Assembly (NCBI RefSeq): GCF_030463535.1
Contig: NC_132881.1
Coordinates: forward strand, 7,897,026-7,961,025
Length of the DNA stretch: 64,000 bases
Direction of reading: 5' to 3'
DNA from: Salminus brasiliensis
Lineage: Eukaryota > Chordata > Actinopteri > Characiformes > Bryconidae
In this document: piece by piece, positions 13,501-28,500 of the stretch
How positions within the stretch are numbered: position 1 is the stretch's first letter
Layout of the letters: each line of letters begins with the position of its first letter
Program-made: the position numbers and the translations under genes
Notes under the pieces: model-generated
Databases searched by the model: none
Told to the model about the DNA's origin: nothing
What the model saw: the letters and a program-made list of their open reading frames with translations, nothing else

Positions 13501-16500
13501 CTGGATAGTTGGATAATACCTAGCAATTTTAGTCCAATTTTAAATATCCCAATTGTAAACATAACTTTAGAGAAATTGGTTTTTAATCAGATAAATTAAA
13601 TTCAAACACAAAATCCAGGATTTAGGACAAATCACAGCACAGAGCCTGTCTGGAACTTGTTTTATCTGGTTTTCCTCATATGTTTCTGGAAGCAAAATCT
13701 CTTGATGCTGATGACACTACGGGGAAGACACAGCTTTTCACAGCTATCCTGAGCTGACAGAAGCATTTTTTAACTGTATTTTACATTTAAAGGCCTGGAA
13801 GTCTGATTTTATTTTACAGCCGAACCAGGACAAAACAGAGATACTGAAGGTTTCTGCAACACAGAAAGACTGATGCATGCTTTTATAACTAGCAGGCCAG
13901 ACTACAGTATGCTCTCCTTTCTGTTCTACCAAAAACTACAGCTAATCAGTTACAATTCATTTAAGATTCTGCTCTACGAGTGCTGACTAAGACCAAAAAG
14001 AGAGCGCACATCACGCCTATTTAAGTTTAAGTTAAGTTTTCATACTGACTACCTGTTTTTACATTGATTTTAAACTTATTTTATTAGTATTCAAGGCACC
14101 ACATGGTCTTGTACCAGATTACCTCTCAGTCAAAATGCTCAGATCCTCTGGTGCTTCTCTGTTAGTTCCCCAGTGCAGGACAAAAACAACCTTCCAGTAG
14201 AGGTTAGAGGAGCTGCAAATATTGACATTTTTGAATGCATATTAAAAATCTAATTATTCAGTCTGGCTTTTATGTAGCATTTTATAAAAAACTGTTATGC
14301 TTTTCAGCTATGTTCTAAATTTACTTTCAACTTTTTATTTCTGTATTATATTACTGATCAATTTCACTTTTAAAAACATTTTATTTCAATAAAATTTTAC
14401 ATCTTTGCAAAATGTCACATTTAATTTTTTATTGCTTATATAATTTTTGTTTTTTACTTTTATTATCCATATTTTGTCTTTTTAGTAGGGAATTCTTGCC
14501 ATTATCCCTGTTTGATGCTTTGTAAATCACTAGTAAAACACTGAATTTGAATTTGATTTGTCTGAAAAGTACTATACAAATAAATTATGATCAATTGATT
14601 AATAGAATAGAAGTTTTTTGTTTTAATTCAATTCATTCACTGTATACATTTTGGAAATTTTACCTGTTGTCCATAATGAGGAAGTTCATTGTTACACTGC
14701 AGCTTTTTCTCAGCCTCATGTAAGATACACTCTCTGCTGTCATAGATTTCTTCATCTGACCTGGACCAAGGACTTCTGTGATTCTTCCTTAGCGTGGCTT
14801 GAGGCCTAAACACATAATAAAAAAGGGTTTAATTAAATTCCTTAAACTGTACAGGATGTACAATTAATAATATTTGTATCATTGATATATCATTATCATA
14901 TCAATGAGTTTTTACGCTGAATGTGTCATTACAGACCGCAGTTTTAAATTACATTACATGCGTGGTGAGTCAGAGTGACGTAATTAGACTGGCTGTGTCT
15001 AATATTAGAGCACTGATGCTCTCCTGCTTGTAGACTGGGTAACAACCACCTTACCATCATGAAACAACAACAACAAAACAAAAAACAAGCAGTACTGCAG
15101 GGTGTCACAAAAATATATAAGGACAGGTGGTCCTTGGTTATGACTAATACAAATAAAAAAAGGGTTTGGCACAAGGAACTGTAAAAGTACAGTAATCCAT
15201 GTGCATCCAAAGAGAAATAAACCCTTAAGAATTTACACTTAAGAGTTAAAAAAGTAGAATTTACAAAAGAATGTTTTATGTTGTGCTTAAAACTTGACAT
15301 ACACTCATGGTAATATGGGTGTTTTCAACTCCTTACGCCTACATACAAGGTCCAAAATATACAGACACCAACTTAGATTATTCATTTAGTGTTGCTCAGA
15401 GTAAAAAATGCATTTTAACTTGCCATGGCCAAGGCCTCCTGACTTCCTGTTAGTGATCATGACTGACTACAGCTGGTATCTTCTGTGTCCATGCAAAAAG
15501 AGTTTGTTTGAAAGCACTCTTTGGATTCACCAACATATGGTACATTGGTAAAGCGTAAGTACAAATGATTGGAAGGTGTAGCCACGTTGCTATGATCTGG
15601 AAGTAGACCTAAACCCAAGAACCACAGAGGTCTTCCTTTTACTGAAACTGCTGGAACACCAGAGTCCACAGTCAAGCAGGTTTTGCTTCACAGTTACGTC
15701 ACATAAAAAGGACTGAGTGGCTGCCACCCAAAAAGGAAGTCCCTGCTCCAAAATCAACGCTTTTAAGCTTGACTAAAGTTGTTGACTGTAGATGACCATG
15801 TGGACAAAGTAAAAGCTTTCTGGAGAAAGGTCGGATGAGACAAAGATGTTCGGAGGTGAAATAGTGAGTCATTCTTCAACTTCAAGATCACTGTACCAAC
15901 TGTTAATCAGTGGTAGTAGTGGTAGCGTCATTGTCTGGGCTTGTGTTGCTACTAGTAAACAAAGAAGTGGATGAAATAATGAATAAGGAGGATTACCACG
16001 GAATTCTTCAGCATAACCTCAAACCATCAGCTAGACGGTTGAGACTTGGAACAGTGACCCCAAACAACAAAGTGGTTGTGGAATAGATAAGGCAGGCTAA
16101 CATTTTGGAATGGTGTTTCTGAAGCCCTCACTTCGAATATGTGGACTGTGCTTAAAAGTCTGGTCCGTGCCAGAAAACCAACAAATGTAATTGTACTCTA
16201 TCAGTTCTACTAAGAGTGATCAAACAGCCAACAAGAAAAATTTCATAAGACAAAATTTCATAAGTTGACATTCTTATAAAAACACTCCCAGAACCATAAT
16301 AATCCCAGGCACTCTGTCTGTCTGTCTACATACACAGGTTACTGTCAACTCAGACCATAAACAAGACAAAATGGCAAAAAAGGTGTCTTGTTGAAGGCCT
16401 GACCAGATCAACTTTGAACCACGTTATTCATTCTAAGGTAACATAAACATGTGGACTGATGAATGCTCCCTGCTAGCTCTGCTGAGACTCTTCAGAGCTG

Positions 16501-19500
16501 TAGATTGCTGTTTGACCCATAGTGACCTGTTTTAAAACTGGCTTCAGGAGTGCTGGAAGAATACACATACACCTGACTGTATTTGGCAGCAGACATGAAA
16601 ACAAAAATAAATGTAAAAATCGTATAAATCATTAAATAAAATGTTATAAATCAACAATATGTTTTTGTTTTAGGGTGTAGGGTAATATGTGACAGATCAG
16701 GTTTGGACTGGCCAATCATATTATGTTATGTAACACAATTGTAAATGAAGGGCAGACCAGGCCTGGGCGATACCTGAGAATAGCTATTTCGATATTTTCT
16801 TTATTTTTTTATTCATCTTCTGTCATAAAAGAAAATTCAGAAAAGACTGAGACCTATAAATCTGTACTTGTTTTCCATCCAGAATCAAAAATGCATTTTA
16901 ATCATAATCCACCATTTCTCATATTACTGCAATAGCCACTGACTTTATCAGACATTCTATCTCTCCATCAGACAGTCTGAGTATACAGTAACCATTAATG
17001 AGATTGGAGGCTAATAATGAGGCTTACCTAGGAGGAGCCCTCATGGGGAGTCCCATGGCATTGGTTGGAGGAGAAGTTGGCAAAGAAGGTAGAACAGAGC
17101 TGAGGAAGGCCACTGGGTCCTGGATTGGGCTAGATGTGGAGCCACTAGAGGTTGGAGAGGAGGCCTGTGGTGGTGACTGAGATTGCCTTAAAACGAAGAC
17201 TGGATTTAGCAAAGCAGGAGGCACCAAAGGTGGTGATGAGACATATGGCGGGCTGCTTGGAGATTCTAGAAGTCTGGTCGGGAAAACCCGAGGTGATGGA
17301 GTACACTGATTGCTGGAGGAAGCGTAATCCCTGGTAGTATTGGGGAATTTTGGTATAGCAGGGGATGGAGGTGGTGAAGGGCTCCTCACGGGTGAGAGTG
17401 TTTGGGCAGCAATAAATTCCTTGGGTCTGGTATAACTGAATGTTTGTGCAGAGTTGGCACTTGAGATTGAAGTGACACAGAGTGGTGGAGTCTGAGCAGT
17501 GGAGATATGAGGTGCATTCAGAACAGATACAGGTGCATTTTGTAATAAATGAGAGGAAGTGATGTTCATAAGTGGCATATTGGTTGAACCGTGAGAATTT
17601 GTGCTTTCCACCAATTTTGGTTCTGTGCTATGTTGATTCACTGCAACGCTGTGAAACTTAGTTTCAGTAGTATTTCTTAACAGCGTGGAATGCGTTGTGT
17701 CAACTTGAGTAATGGGGACTGATTTCATCTGAGTGGTAGGAGTGATGTTTAGTGGAGTTATAGGAGAGGAATGAACGGGAGGAGTCATATTTATGTTGGC
17801 TGTCAGACCAGTGTTGGACGGTTGAGGCTGGATTGTTGAAGCCACATTTGGTTGAGGCATAGTTGTAAGAGGGCTTGTGTCTGGCACTGTTTGGCTAAGA
17901 GGGGACAGCAGAGTGGTAGACATCACATTTAAATGGGAGATAGGAGATACTGGAGCTAATCTGACTTGGGGCATTGGTTGAATTGTCTCCATATTAAGTT
18001 TGGGCATTAGGGCAGCAGGACCTGAAATCATCTGCGGTACTTGTGTGGAAGGGCCAAGATTTATAGGGACATTGTTAAACTGTGAGTTAAGAGACATATT
18101 CTGTTGTGGTGCGGGCGGTTTGTTAAAAAAGACTGCAGGGGATGGACTGTCCTCAGCCAAGGGAACAAGATCAGTCAATGAATGGGGGGAAGGAATAGAG
18201 CTTGGGAAGGGAATGGGTGGGGGATTCATCTGCGGCACTGGAACAGTATTCATTAAGGGCGGATGTGTTTGTTTTGGTGCTGATAGCAGTGGCTGTGAAG
18301 GAGTGAAGACCAATGTGTTTGACTGATCAAGACCTTCTTGGTCTAACTGAGACAACTCAAGGCTTGGAGGAACACTCTCCTGTTGCTGCTCCAAAAGTAC
18401 TTGCTTGTGAAGAATTTGGAGCTGCAGTGGATTACTTTCAAACACAAAGCAAAGAAAGACAGAAATTAGATCAAAATTTGAAACCAGATTTATACCGCAG
18501 TTGCATTGTCTGATTCACTGTAGTTCAAGGAAACACTACTTACAGTTTGGGTTTAGTCAGCACTGGTGGGGGACCTTTACTGAGCGATATGTCTTCATAA
18601 GTGTTGTATTCCTCCTCATTAGGCAGTTTAAAGGTTACTCTGAGACCCACTCGAGAGCTAGACTGTGGCTCATTGTGCTTTTCTGATGTTTTTTTTGATG
18701 TAGTCTTCAGACAGGATGTCAGGGGATCTGGGGGGGTGGCAACATTTTAGTCACTAGAGATTCCTCAGGTTATTTCTTAAACCATTTTCAACCATTTCCC
18801 TCATTTAAAATGGCTCAATGAACTTGTGTATTATAAACACTTCTTTGTTATTGTAACTAAAATACAAAAAGGGTCTGCAATTACAATTTAAAGTCATTCT
18901 AAATGTGTCCACCCATCAAACCAATTTTAAATACAACAAATCAAACAAACAACATGGTATATTCTCCTCCGGATTCAGTGCTATACAGAGGGTGAGTGGA
19001 CCAGGCAGCATTCACAAGCTAATCATGAACTTGACTAAAAGGGGATATGCAGATAAAAGACTTGCAAGCCACTGCCAAGGCATCACTCATTGGTCATAAA
19101 TACACCAATGATTTTATGAAACACAAGTAGCGAAGTTAGCTGTGGCTGCTCCACTGCGCTAGTTAACTTCTAGTAATGCATTTTTTTAATGCTCCTGCAG
19201 ATGCACAATGATGATCAGGCTAGCAGGCTATACATTTCTGTTGGGTGTGAAACAGCATTCATAGACTGAGAAAAGGTTGTACAGTATAGTCTTGTTCAAT
19301 GTGTGGAAAATGGATCTCAAAGCAGATGTTAGTGATTGGCACAAAAAGAACAATTACCACACTGTGGAGAAAGTAGCTGAATTTCCAGGTGTTTTTTTTT
19401 TTTTTTTTACTTCAACCCAGTTTGTTTAACACACCTGATCAAGTAATTATAGAGATTATAATAAAATGATCTTATAATTTTTTAAATTATAGACGTCTCT

Positions 19501-22500
19501 AGCTTACATTTTGAAGGTGTAGTGATGGGGTCTGGTTCCAGGACCTTGTGGTGACAGGGATCCGCTGTTGAAGTGCTTAAGTTTTGTTTGTGGTTGCCAT
19601 TATTATCATTGTCTATAGGTGCACAAACCATATGAAATGTTCACAGTTACATATAAATCCTTATGTGATAAAATGAACAGTGATCAGTATAAAATGAGTG
19701 ACCCAAAACTAATATGTACACAAAGATGTACATATAAGCTTTAAATATAAGCTTTTTTCATTTAAAATTATTAAATTGACAGATATATATATCATATGTT
19801 GACAGTCAGATCAGCCTGACAATTATGCATACAAACATAACATACATAATTCTAAAATTACAATTAAATACATAAAAATAAAAAACTGAAAAGTTACCTT
19901 TTACCGTCAATACAGCAACACTTGAGACTGTGCCATACTTATTGCTGGCTGTGCAGGTAAATGTTCCAGAATCTTCAACAAAGACTTCAGCAATAACCAG
20001 AGTACATATATTCTCTAAAATTCCAAACCAAGCAAGAAAAATGAGAAACATGTTAATGGCCATTATTTATTTAATGGCGTTTATTTAGTAAACTAAAATC
20101 TGAAACAGTATAAAAACTACCAGTTTCCAATTATGTTACAAATGGAAAAACATTTTTCCAAAACTTTAATATGACAGTGGTGTGATCCTGCAGATGGTGT
20201 TGCACAATGATGAAATATATTCAACTGATGTTAAGCCATTGACTAAAATTGATAAAATACCAGCAAATAATCTAAATGTCAGTATGTTCCCAGTATGTTC
20301 AGAACTAAATCAGACATGGTACAGGGGTGTGTTCATGAACTGACTACTTGATTAGACCATCTTAGTAGCTGAACTGTAAAACAGAAAAAGAGGTGTGGTC
20401 AAAACAGCAGTGGCAGCACAAGTCTTCACTGGACAGTAGATAGTTACTCCAACAGAAGCAGGATAAACTCTTTTTATTAGCTTAAAAATGATATTGGAAG
20501 AATGACTTGAGCAATGAATGAACATCTTTGTCCGCAACACTTTACAACATCCGGAAAATTCGACCCTTCCTCTCTAGAGAGACCACCCAGGTGCTTGTTC
20601 AGTCTCTCGTCACTTCAAGACTTGATTACTGCAGCTCTCTTCTGGCTGGTCTCCCTCTGCGCACCATCAGGCCCCAGCAACTTATCCAGAATGCAGCATC
20701 AAGGGTCGTCTTCAATGTCCCTAAATTCAGCCATGTCTCTCCACTGCTACGTTCTCTTCACTGGCTTCCTGTAGCTGCTTCCCGCATCAGATTCAAAACC
20801 CTGACTCTGGCCTACAAAGCCCAGAATGGACCAGTCTCTCCGTACTTGATTGCAATGGTCAAAAGCCGATCCGCAACAAGAGCCCTTCAAGCTTCAAGTA
20901 CGGCTCAGCTCAACCCGCCATCCCTCAAAATCCATGGAAGACAAGCGTCCAGGGTTTTTTCTGTCCTGCACCAAAGTGGTGGAATGAGCTTCCCCTGGGT
21001 GTCTGAACAGCAGAGACCCACCTCTTCAGAGAGTACAGAGTAGAGTATTATGGTCTCCATATTGACTTGTGTTTAGTAGGGTCTAAGATTAGAGGTATAT
21101 TTGAATTTTAGTTTATTCAAACTAGCTGAGGTTATCCTTGAGTAAACAGTGAAGCATTTTTGTAAGTCACTTTGGATAAGAGCGTCTGCTAAATGCTGTA
21201 AATGTAAATGTAAATGCAATAGGTGTAACTTATAGCTAAGTAGCTGAATGCATTTATTAAGAGGGGTGTCCACAAACATTTGGGCATGAACCTCTAACTC
21301 ACTACATCATTGATACCCCCAGCCTGTGCATGCATATGACAACCCACATCAAAATTAGACATACTCTTTTGCAGGATCCTGAAGTCAGGAGAGTCCTCAA
21401 TGAGCATCCCCTCCCTGTACCAGTCTACTCTGGGCGCAGGAACTCCCTTAACACGGCATTCCAGTACCACCAGCTGACCCTCAAAAGCATGAAGGTCTTG
21501 AAGAGTCTGAATAAAAATGTACAATAATTAGTATACAATCTTCAAAAAGTATTTAAATATCTTTTATGAGTTTAATGAGTTTTATAAAGGCAAATTTGAT
21601 TTATACAAACAAATAAATTTATTTATTAAAGTGTAATTCATATTCATTTACACATTAATTTAATACACATTTATCACATGAATACAATATATAAAGCTAC
21701 TAAGTTACATCTGATTATGGCGATTATCAGCTATTATTTAGCAGTCTATACATTTTCTCTTATGGGTTCAAATAAAAAATACAATTATATACAGTATAGA
21801 TTTGTTCCACACATCAACAGAAAAGGAAATTTTACATATGATGGCTTAAATTTAATATTTATATTTAAAGCTTAATATTTAAAGCTTTCAATCTTAAAGG
21901 AAAACATCCTGAATGTATGATACTGTATATATCTTGTCCATTAATATGATAAACTTATATTTGCTTAATTACCTGCACATAACATTATTGCAGACATTCC
22001 TCAAGTGAAATTAGGTACTTGGGAAACTAGAATATTAAATATAGACTACATTTATACAGCGTCCACAGATGAGATGCAAATGAGTAATGGAAGTTCCAAG
22101 CATGGACATTATTGGTGTGCATTACCAGTGATTAATAACTTCATGATAAACATATGTCTGAAACAAAACTTCAAGGGCGACATTTTAACACTGTAATGTG
22201 TTCATTTGTTAAAATGAGTGTCTATACGATACCTTTGTAAAAACAGGTGCTGCCATTATGGGTCTTCCGTCTAAACCTTGTGGGTAACAATTGGCATTTT
22301 GGTTCTAAAACAAAAAAAAGTTAGTTATCTCTTTTTCTATACATTGAGCAGAGGCAGATGGGTTCCCCTCCTGAGTCTTGAGGGAGTTTCCCCCAACACT
22401 GTAAATCCTGGCTTACTAACATACTGATAAAGACTTGACTTGCTGCTAGTGAACAAAGACTTTCTTCCTGGTCATTAAACCAATTTAATCCTTCAAAAGC

Positions 22501-25500
22501 CGTAGCTTACTGAGATCGACAGCCAATCCTAGTTGGGAAAAGCTATCAACTGTGCACATGTAGTTTAGTTAATCCTCATATAAACCTTGGGATGAGCTAA
22601 TGGCTGAATGCAATCAAATTCTCACAGGAATGTTTCAACATCTACTGAAAAAAAAGTTATGTTACTGTTACTGCAGTAAAGAGGGATCAAACTCCTTCTT
22701 AATAACCTTGATTTAGAAATGGTGTGGACATATAGGGGCAGATTTACCATTATTTTGCGCCGCCGTAAATGCTGTAAACACTGTAAACACTGTAAGAATT
22801 AAAAATTGTAACGTTTCAAATTTTCTACATAGATCCAACACTCCCTCTAGTGCTTATATAAAGACGCTGCTATGAAAAGGACATTATTTCAATGAATCAA
22901 CCACTACATCATATTGAACGACCAACTGATGCTCAAAGAAAAGCCTGAGTAATACTTTATAATACTATTTCACAGTAATTAGTGAACTATGCAGGGAGTA
23001 AGCAGGAACAAACAAACGCTGCATTATCACCACGGTCACTACTATTATTTATTGAGGAGTCAATTAATTAAAGTTATTCAATATGCAATAGTGAACTAAT
23101 AATTAGGGTGCTCTTAAAAATGACTCCTTATCAGCGAAAACCACTCAGAGTAATCAAGACAATTCAACTCAACAACAATGCCACCTTAGAAACTACTCAT
23201 TCTATTTAGTTCCACTAATGAGCTTCTCACTATATTATTCATTCAAAAAAACAAAAATAATGCTTTGTTGATCAGTAATTAATTAAGTAGTTTTATATAA
23301 AAAGGTATCGTTAATAGGTTGTACTACAATAGATACATACACTTCAAATGTTTGTGGTCGCACCTTCTAATGAATGCATTTAGCTACTTTAAGTTGCACC
23401 CACTGTTGACACAGATGTAATACACACACAGCTTGTCCCTGTAAATAAGTACTGCCAATAGAATAAGACTCTCAAATATACATGAACTTATTGGCACCAT
23501 GCCTATTGCCAGGCGTGGGCTAGAGGGGTATTAAGCTCCCCAGCTGTGATTATAAAATTATATGATGAAATTATAATAGCAAACAGTATTATGAAACAGT
23601 ATTATATGGTTTTGGGAGTGTCTACTGTGCCACATTATGTTTTGTCTATTTTATTTTGTAATAAAAATCAGAACATTGTTCATCATCACTGTTAACTGTA
23701 TTAGTAAATTATCCAACTACATTAGCCACTCCTACCAGAACAAAGTGTCATAGACTGCACTTAGTAAATCTACCCCATACTGAATTTAATGAACAACCCT
23801 ATTTTGATGTCAAGAATGTACGTTCTTACCTCAATAACAATTTGCTGAGCTGTAGACAGAGATTTTGACAGAATTTTAGATGTTTCTTGACTAAGCTCGG
23901 GTGTCGCTGAAATATCAACTGACTGGCCACTGGGCCCTGTGGGAATTATCTGGGGAGATGGTGGTATGGGTGATGGTTCCTGGACAGGTATTTCAGAGCA
24001 GTTTTCTTGGGAAGGTTCTGTGTCTACTCCATCAGCTATAGTGGTAGAGACTGTAGGACTGGGCAGAGTTGAGAAGGTTTCAGATGATGCTGACTGGTTT
24101 AAACACGGTGATATTAGGGGGTCTTCAACATTAGGAGATGTAATGGGGACCTCTGGAATTTTAGTCACAGTGGGCTGTGGAGCTCGTTTGTGCATTCTGA
24201 GGGGAAAAAGAGCCTGGATCAGTGTTTTATAGCTGGTATATGCATATAGAGCTCTGGCACTTTCAGTTAACTGTTGTTCCATTTTAATTCATTTAATTAA
24301 AAAGGTAAATTCTTATAGCTTTATTGTTCATACCCAAACCTAGTATAACGGCAAAGGGGTGAAATTCAGGGGGTCAATTCTGTACTGCTGTGCATCTCTT
24401 CATCATGGAATTTTTACATTGTGTCTCAATTTCATGATGGATGGACCAATAGAAATGCTCTGCAGTGAATGTCCATGGACCCCCAGTGACAATTAAGATT
24501 ATTTCCTCCTCTGTAATGTTGCAAGATTTTAGAAGCTAATAGAGGTTTTGGCTTGGCAGCGACTACATATGAAAGACTCACTGTGCTTCGAAAGGCTGGT
24601 CTCCATCAGAATCAGATGATGTGGCACCTACAGAAAGAAATCTTTATATTAATTTACTAAATATTCATATTAATAAGTACTGGCCTGTTTGTTAGTTAGT
24701 TAGTTTGTTTTTTATTGATCCCTTATCTTAAGAATATTACTTACCCTCAATATAAATTTCTGCTGACGTTGAGTCTGTGCCACAGAAGTTGGAAGCAAAG
24801 CAGGAGTAGCGCCCTGTGTCTTCCTCAAAAGCCTCTGTAATAATCAGTGAGTGCAGCTCGCCATTATTGATAATCTGAATATCAGGGCTGTTTTCCAACT
24901 CTTTGCCCTCACAGAACCACCTGAAAGAAGCCAAAATGGACATGATTAGGTTCAATTAGACTTTTCTGTATACATTTTTACTTTCTTTGTTTTCATGTAG
25001 GTCTTCTATATATTAATCACACAACTGTTCCCTTGTCAACAAACTGTCCTGGAGAATAGCGTGAAAATAATGTGTCAAAAAAAACTATAAAATGTAACTT
25101 TTACTTTTCCCAGCACACAAAAGTCTTAGTTATCCTTAGACCACCTTGTAAATACATTCGATTTTTTCCCTGAAGATTCTTTATTCTGGCACCGGCACAA
25201 AGCCTCTGTACAGAGAGCTGGGTTCGAGTCCCCAGTGAGCAAGCCAGAGGCGACAGTGGCAAAGAAAAACTCCCTCAGAGCAAGAAGAAGAATCACTGAG
25301 AGGAACCTAGACTTAAAAGGGGAACCCATCCTCCTCTAGTTGACACCAGATTTACGGATTTACAGTCATCAAAAACAAATAAAGAAAAAGCAATGAGTCA
25401 AACACTATGGTGCTCCATCTAGTACTTTTGGGAAGAGTTGGGAATGATGAGGTGGGGTGGTGATAATGCAGCATCCTGACCTCACTAAAGCTCTGAAGTT

Positions 25501-28500
25501 GCTGAATGCACAGCAATGCTCTAAAACGTAGTAGAAAGCCTTCAGAGTAGAGACAGTTACTCCTTGATTTCAGAAGGAACAATGTGCAGATGTCTTTCAC
25601 ATCACTGAACAATCACGTGTTTAATTTAATGCTGTTACCATAATCACTGCATGTTTAGGTGAACAGTGTAAATGAACATCAATAGAAACACTATTCTCAC
25701 CCAGTGGGGGCGTGAGGGAGCATGATCGTATAATTAATATATGTCTATATATAAATAAATACATGCATTTGCATCGATATATGCATTAACATACTAATTT
25801 GTAGGAATGTTCCAATCCAGGCTGAGCCTCCTAATGCTGAGTATAGGCCGATACTGATCTGATCTGTATGTTATGTTTTTGTGGTATGAATAATACAGCC
25901 ATGCAGTTTAGATAAGATGTGCTGCTAATAAATGTGCTCAGTAAAATCACTTTATTTTAAGTATTTTAAGTAGTAGTTTCTACAATGACACATTCTGGAT
26001 TGATTGATTTAGTTTAGTTAAGACTTTTTTTTTAAATAGTGTTTAATAGTGTTTCTAGTGTTTAATATATTATAATTCCGTCTGACTCTCCTTCCTGACC
26101 AATCAGCTCCCAGCTCCTTTAAAACACTGCAGTCTAGTCGCTTCCTGTGTGTGTGTGTAGTGGTACGCACTCAACTACTGATGTGACAGCTGGTTTATAG
26201 TGAGGTGTATTTGGGTTTTTATAGCATGTGTGTATTACCATTAGCATTAGGCTCCACTCAGTTCAAAGGCATGCAATTCTCCCGCTGGTAAAACAGAGCG
26301 TTTAAGTTTTATAAAGATTCAGATATTATGGTCTGTTTTCATGTTCCAGTGTAAAACTCTTAACTCTTCACACTGCAGACTCTTAACTCTTTTATTTACC
26401 TTCTGAGAACGTTCGCACTGCTGCCGACTGTGCAATAATGTCTGTTAATGGCGCCCTGAGGACAGCAGGTGACGCGCTGAACACCGTGGTTAAAACTAAG
26501 ACTCGGAACTGGATTGGGAATCAAATAGCAGATATCTGATTTATTAAAATATGCCTGGATGGGCCCTGATCCAGATCCGCCTGATCTAATCAGGAGATCC
26601 CTAATCCCCAATTTATTGCTATGGTCTATCAATTGTGGTCATTCCTACTATGAATCACGCTCAGATGACATAGCAGCTGCACGCCATTATCTTTTCTTTT
26701 TTCTTTTAAACTGGGCACCTGATAGCTTAGACCTTTTGCTTTCTATTTGTGTTGTTGATCTGACTCTCCAGCTATAGTACATTACACTTAATCATACATT
26801 ACCAACCTGTGTCAATAACTACTTTACCAGGGTAGTATACTGTGTGCAGACCGGCTTTTAATATTCTATATTAAATATATTTATATTTAATTATATTTTA
26901 TGGCTTTTATTTTTAAAACAACAATTTCACACAAAATTCATTAAAAATGCAATTAAATATCTGTATTACGATGAAATGTGGTTTATTTGGTCGCATTTTA
27001 TAGTGTGACCAGTTTTGGTACTGTACAAAGTTAGAGGTGCATTGTGTTGAAGCTGTAAATGCAACCGATTTCAGTGAGACGTGGTGCATTTTCTGAAATA
27101 AGTGCAGGGGTGGCGATATTTTCGGTCATGACTGTATGTTGAATGTACAATTACTAAGCAATTTATTAGGAAGACCTACCAACTCATCCATGCCATTAAC
27201 TAATCAGCCAATCATTTAACAGCAAAGCAATCCATAAAATGTGATATCTGTGATTCTGAACGTGGCATGATAGTCGGTGTCAGATGTCCTGGGATTTTCA
27301 GCACAACAGTCTCTCGGGTTTCTCCACTCAGAATGGTGTAATAAAGAAAACATACCCAGTGAGCTGTAGCTCTGCAGACGGAAATGCCTTTTTGATGAGA
27401 GAGGTCAATGGAGAATATCCAGACTGACAGAAGCTGACAGAAAGGCTACTGTAACTCATATAACCACTCAGCATCTCAGAATTTACAACATGTCCAACCT
27501 TGACCACGTCATGTTCCACTTCTGTCAGCCAAGAACAGAAAGCTGAGGCTGCCGTAGGCACAGAATCACCAAAGTTGGACAGCTGAAGACAGGACAAACA
27601 AGACTATTGTATAGTATTGTTGATGACAATGTGCATCCCTTTGTGGCCACAGTTTATCCATCTTCTAACGGCTACTTCCAGCATGATGTCTCTCCATGTC
27701 ACAAAGCAAAAGTCATCCTGAACTGGTTTCATGAACATGACAATTCAAATGTCCTTCATTGGCCTTCCCAGTCACAAATCCAATGTTGTAGAACGGGAGA
27801 TTGAGAGCATAATAAATCTGCAGGAACTGTGTAACGCGATCATGCCAACATGGACAAGAAAGTTTGTCCTCAATAGGAGCAATAGGAGGCTCTATGCAGA
27901 ATTAGTATGATCTTCCTAATAAACCGGTCAGTACCTGTTAGTGCTGCGTGTTTCCATTTTATATTAGATATTACTTAGGCTAATCTCCAACAACTGCAAC
28001 TTTGTAATCATCAAAGATTCTGGCTATCTGGACTCTCACATGCTAGTTCCTAATATGTCCTTTGCAGAGCATTGAGTATATTAACTCACCTTCTGGAAAA
28101 CTGAGAAAGATCTGTTTCTCCAACTCTAGAAACCCTCCAAAAAAAGATTTTTGCATGGAGTAAGACACATTAAATGTCTCTCGCTCCCTGTTCATGCCCC
28201 AGGAACTGCACTTGTTGAGTCCACGTTCCCACTAGATTTAGCGCATACAACCAGAACCCCCACACAAGCTAAACAAAGCTAGCAGTGCACATACCTAAAA
28301 CACACACACAGCTAAATATAGTATGACAGCTCATACACTAACATTTACCAGCGCAATGGTCTTGGACTCTTCTGAACATCTCTGCTCAATAAGGAAATAT
28401 CCTTAGTTGTTTATTTAATACCAAGCATTGTATTAAATTAGTGTTTAATAGGTCCAGTTCTGCACCATGTTCTGCTATATATAGAAATTTTACTTGCATA

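Larger units (their letters stand above)
7827..14663 (-). other. Longest-spacer MYPN intron, mostly non-coding
   Basis: No MYPN exon found between 7827 and 14663. It holds a gypsy-type relic (9005-9470), AT-rich microsatellites (9719, 10531), an exon-like ORF island (11336-11830), an (AAC)n run (12866-12890) and a LINE relic (13610-14590). I see nothing recognisable in 7830-9000, 9600-11300 and 11900-13600 beyond AT-rich sequence. Confidence 0.6.

Noticed and set aside
18000-18326. Plus-strand glycine-rich ORF
   Set aside because: Shadow of the proline-rich MYPN exon: proline codons read in reverse as glycine.
20528-21043. 171-codon ORF as a host gene inside MYPN
   Set aside because: It is the C-terminal end of a LINE reverse transcriptase followed by the element's own tail.
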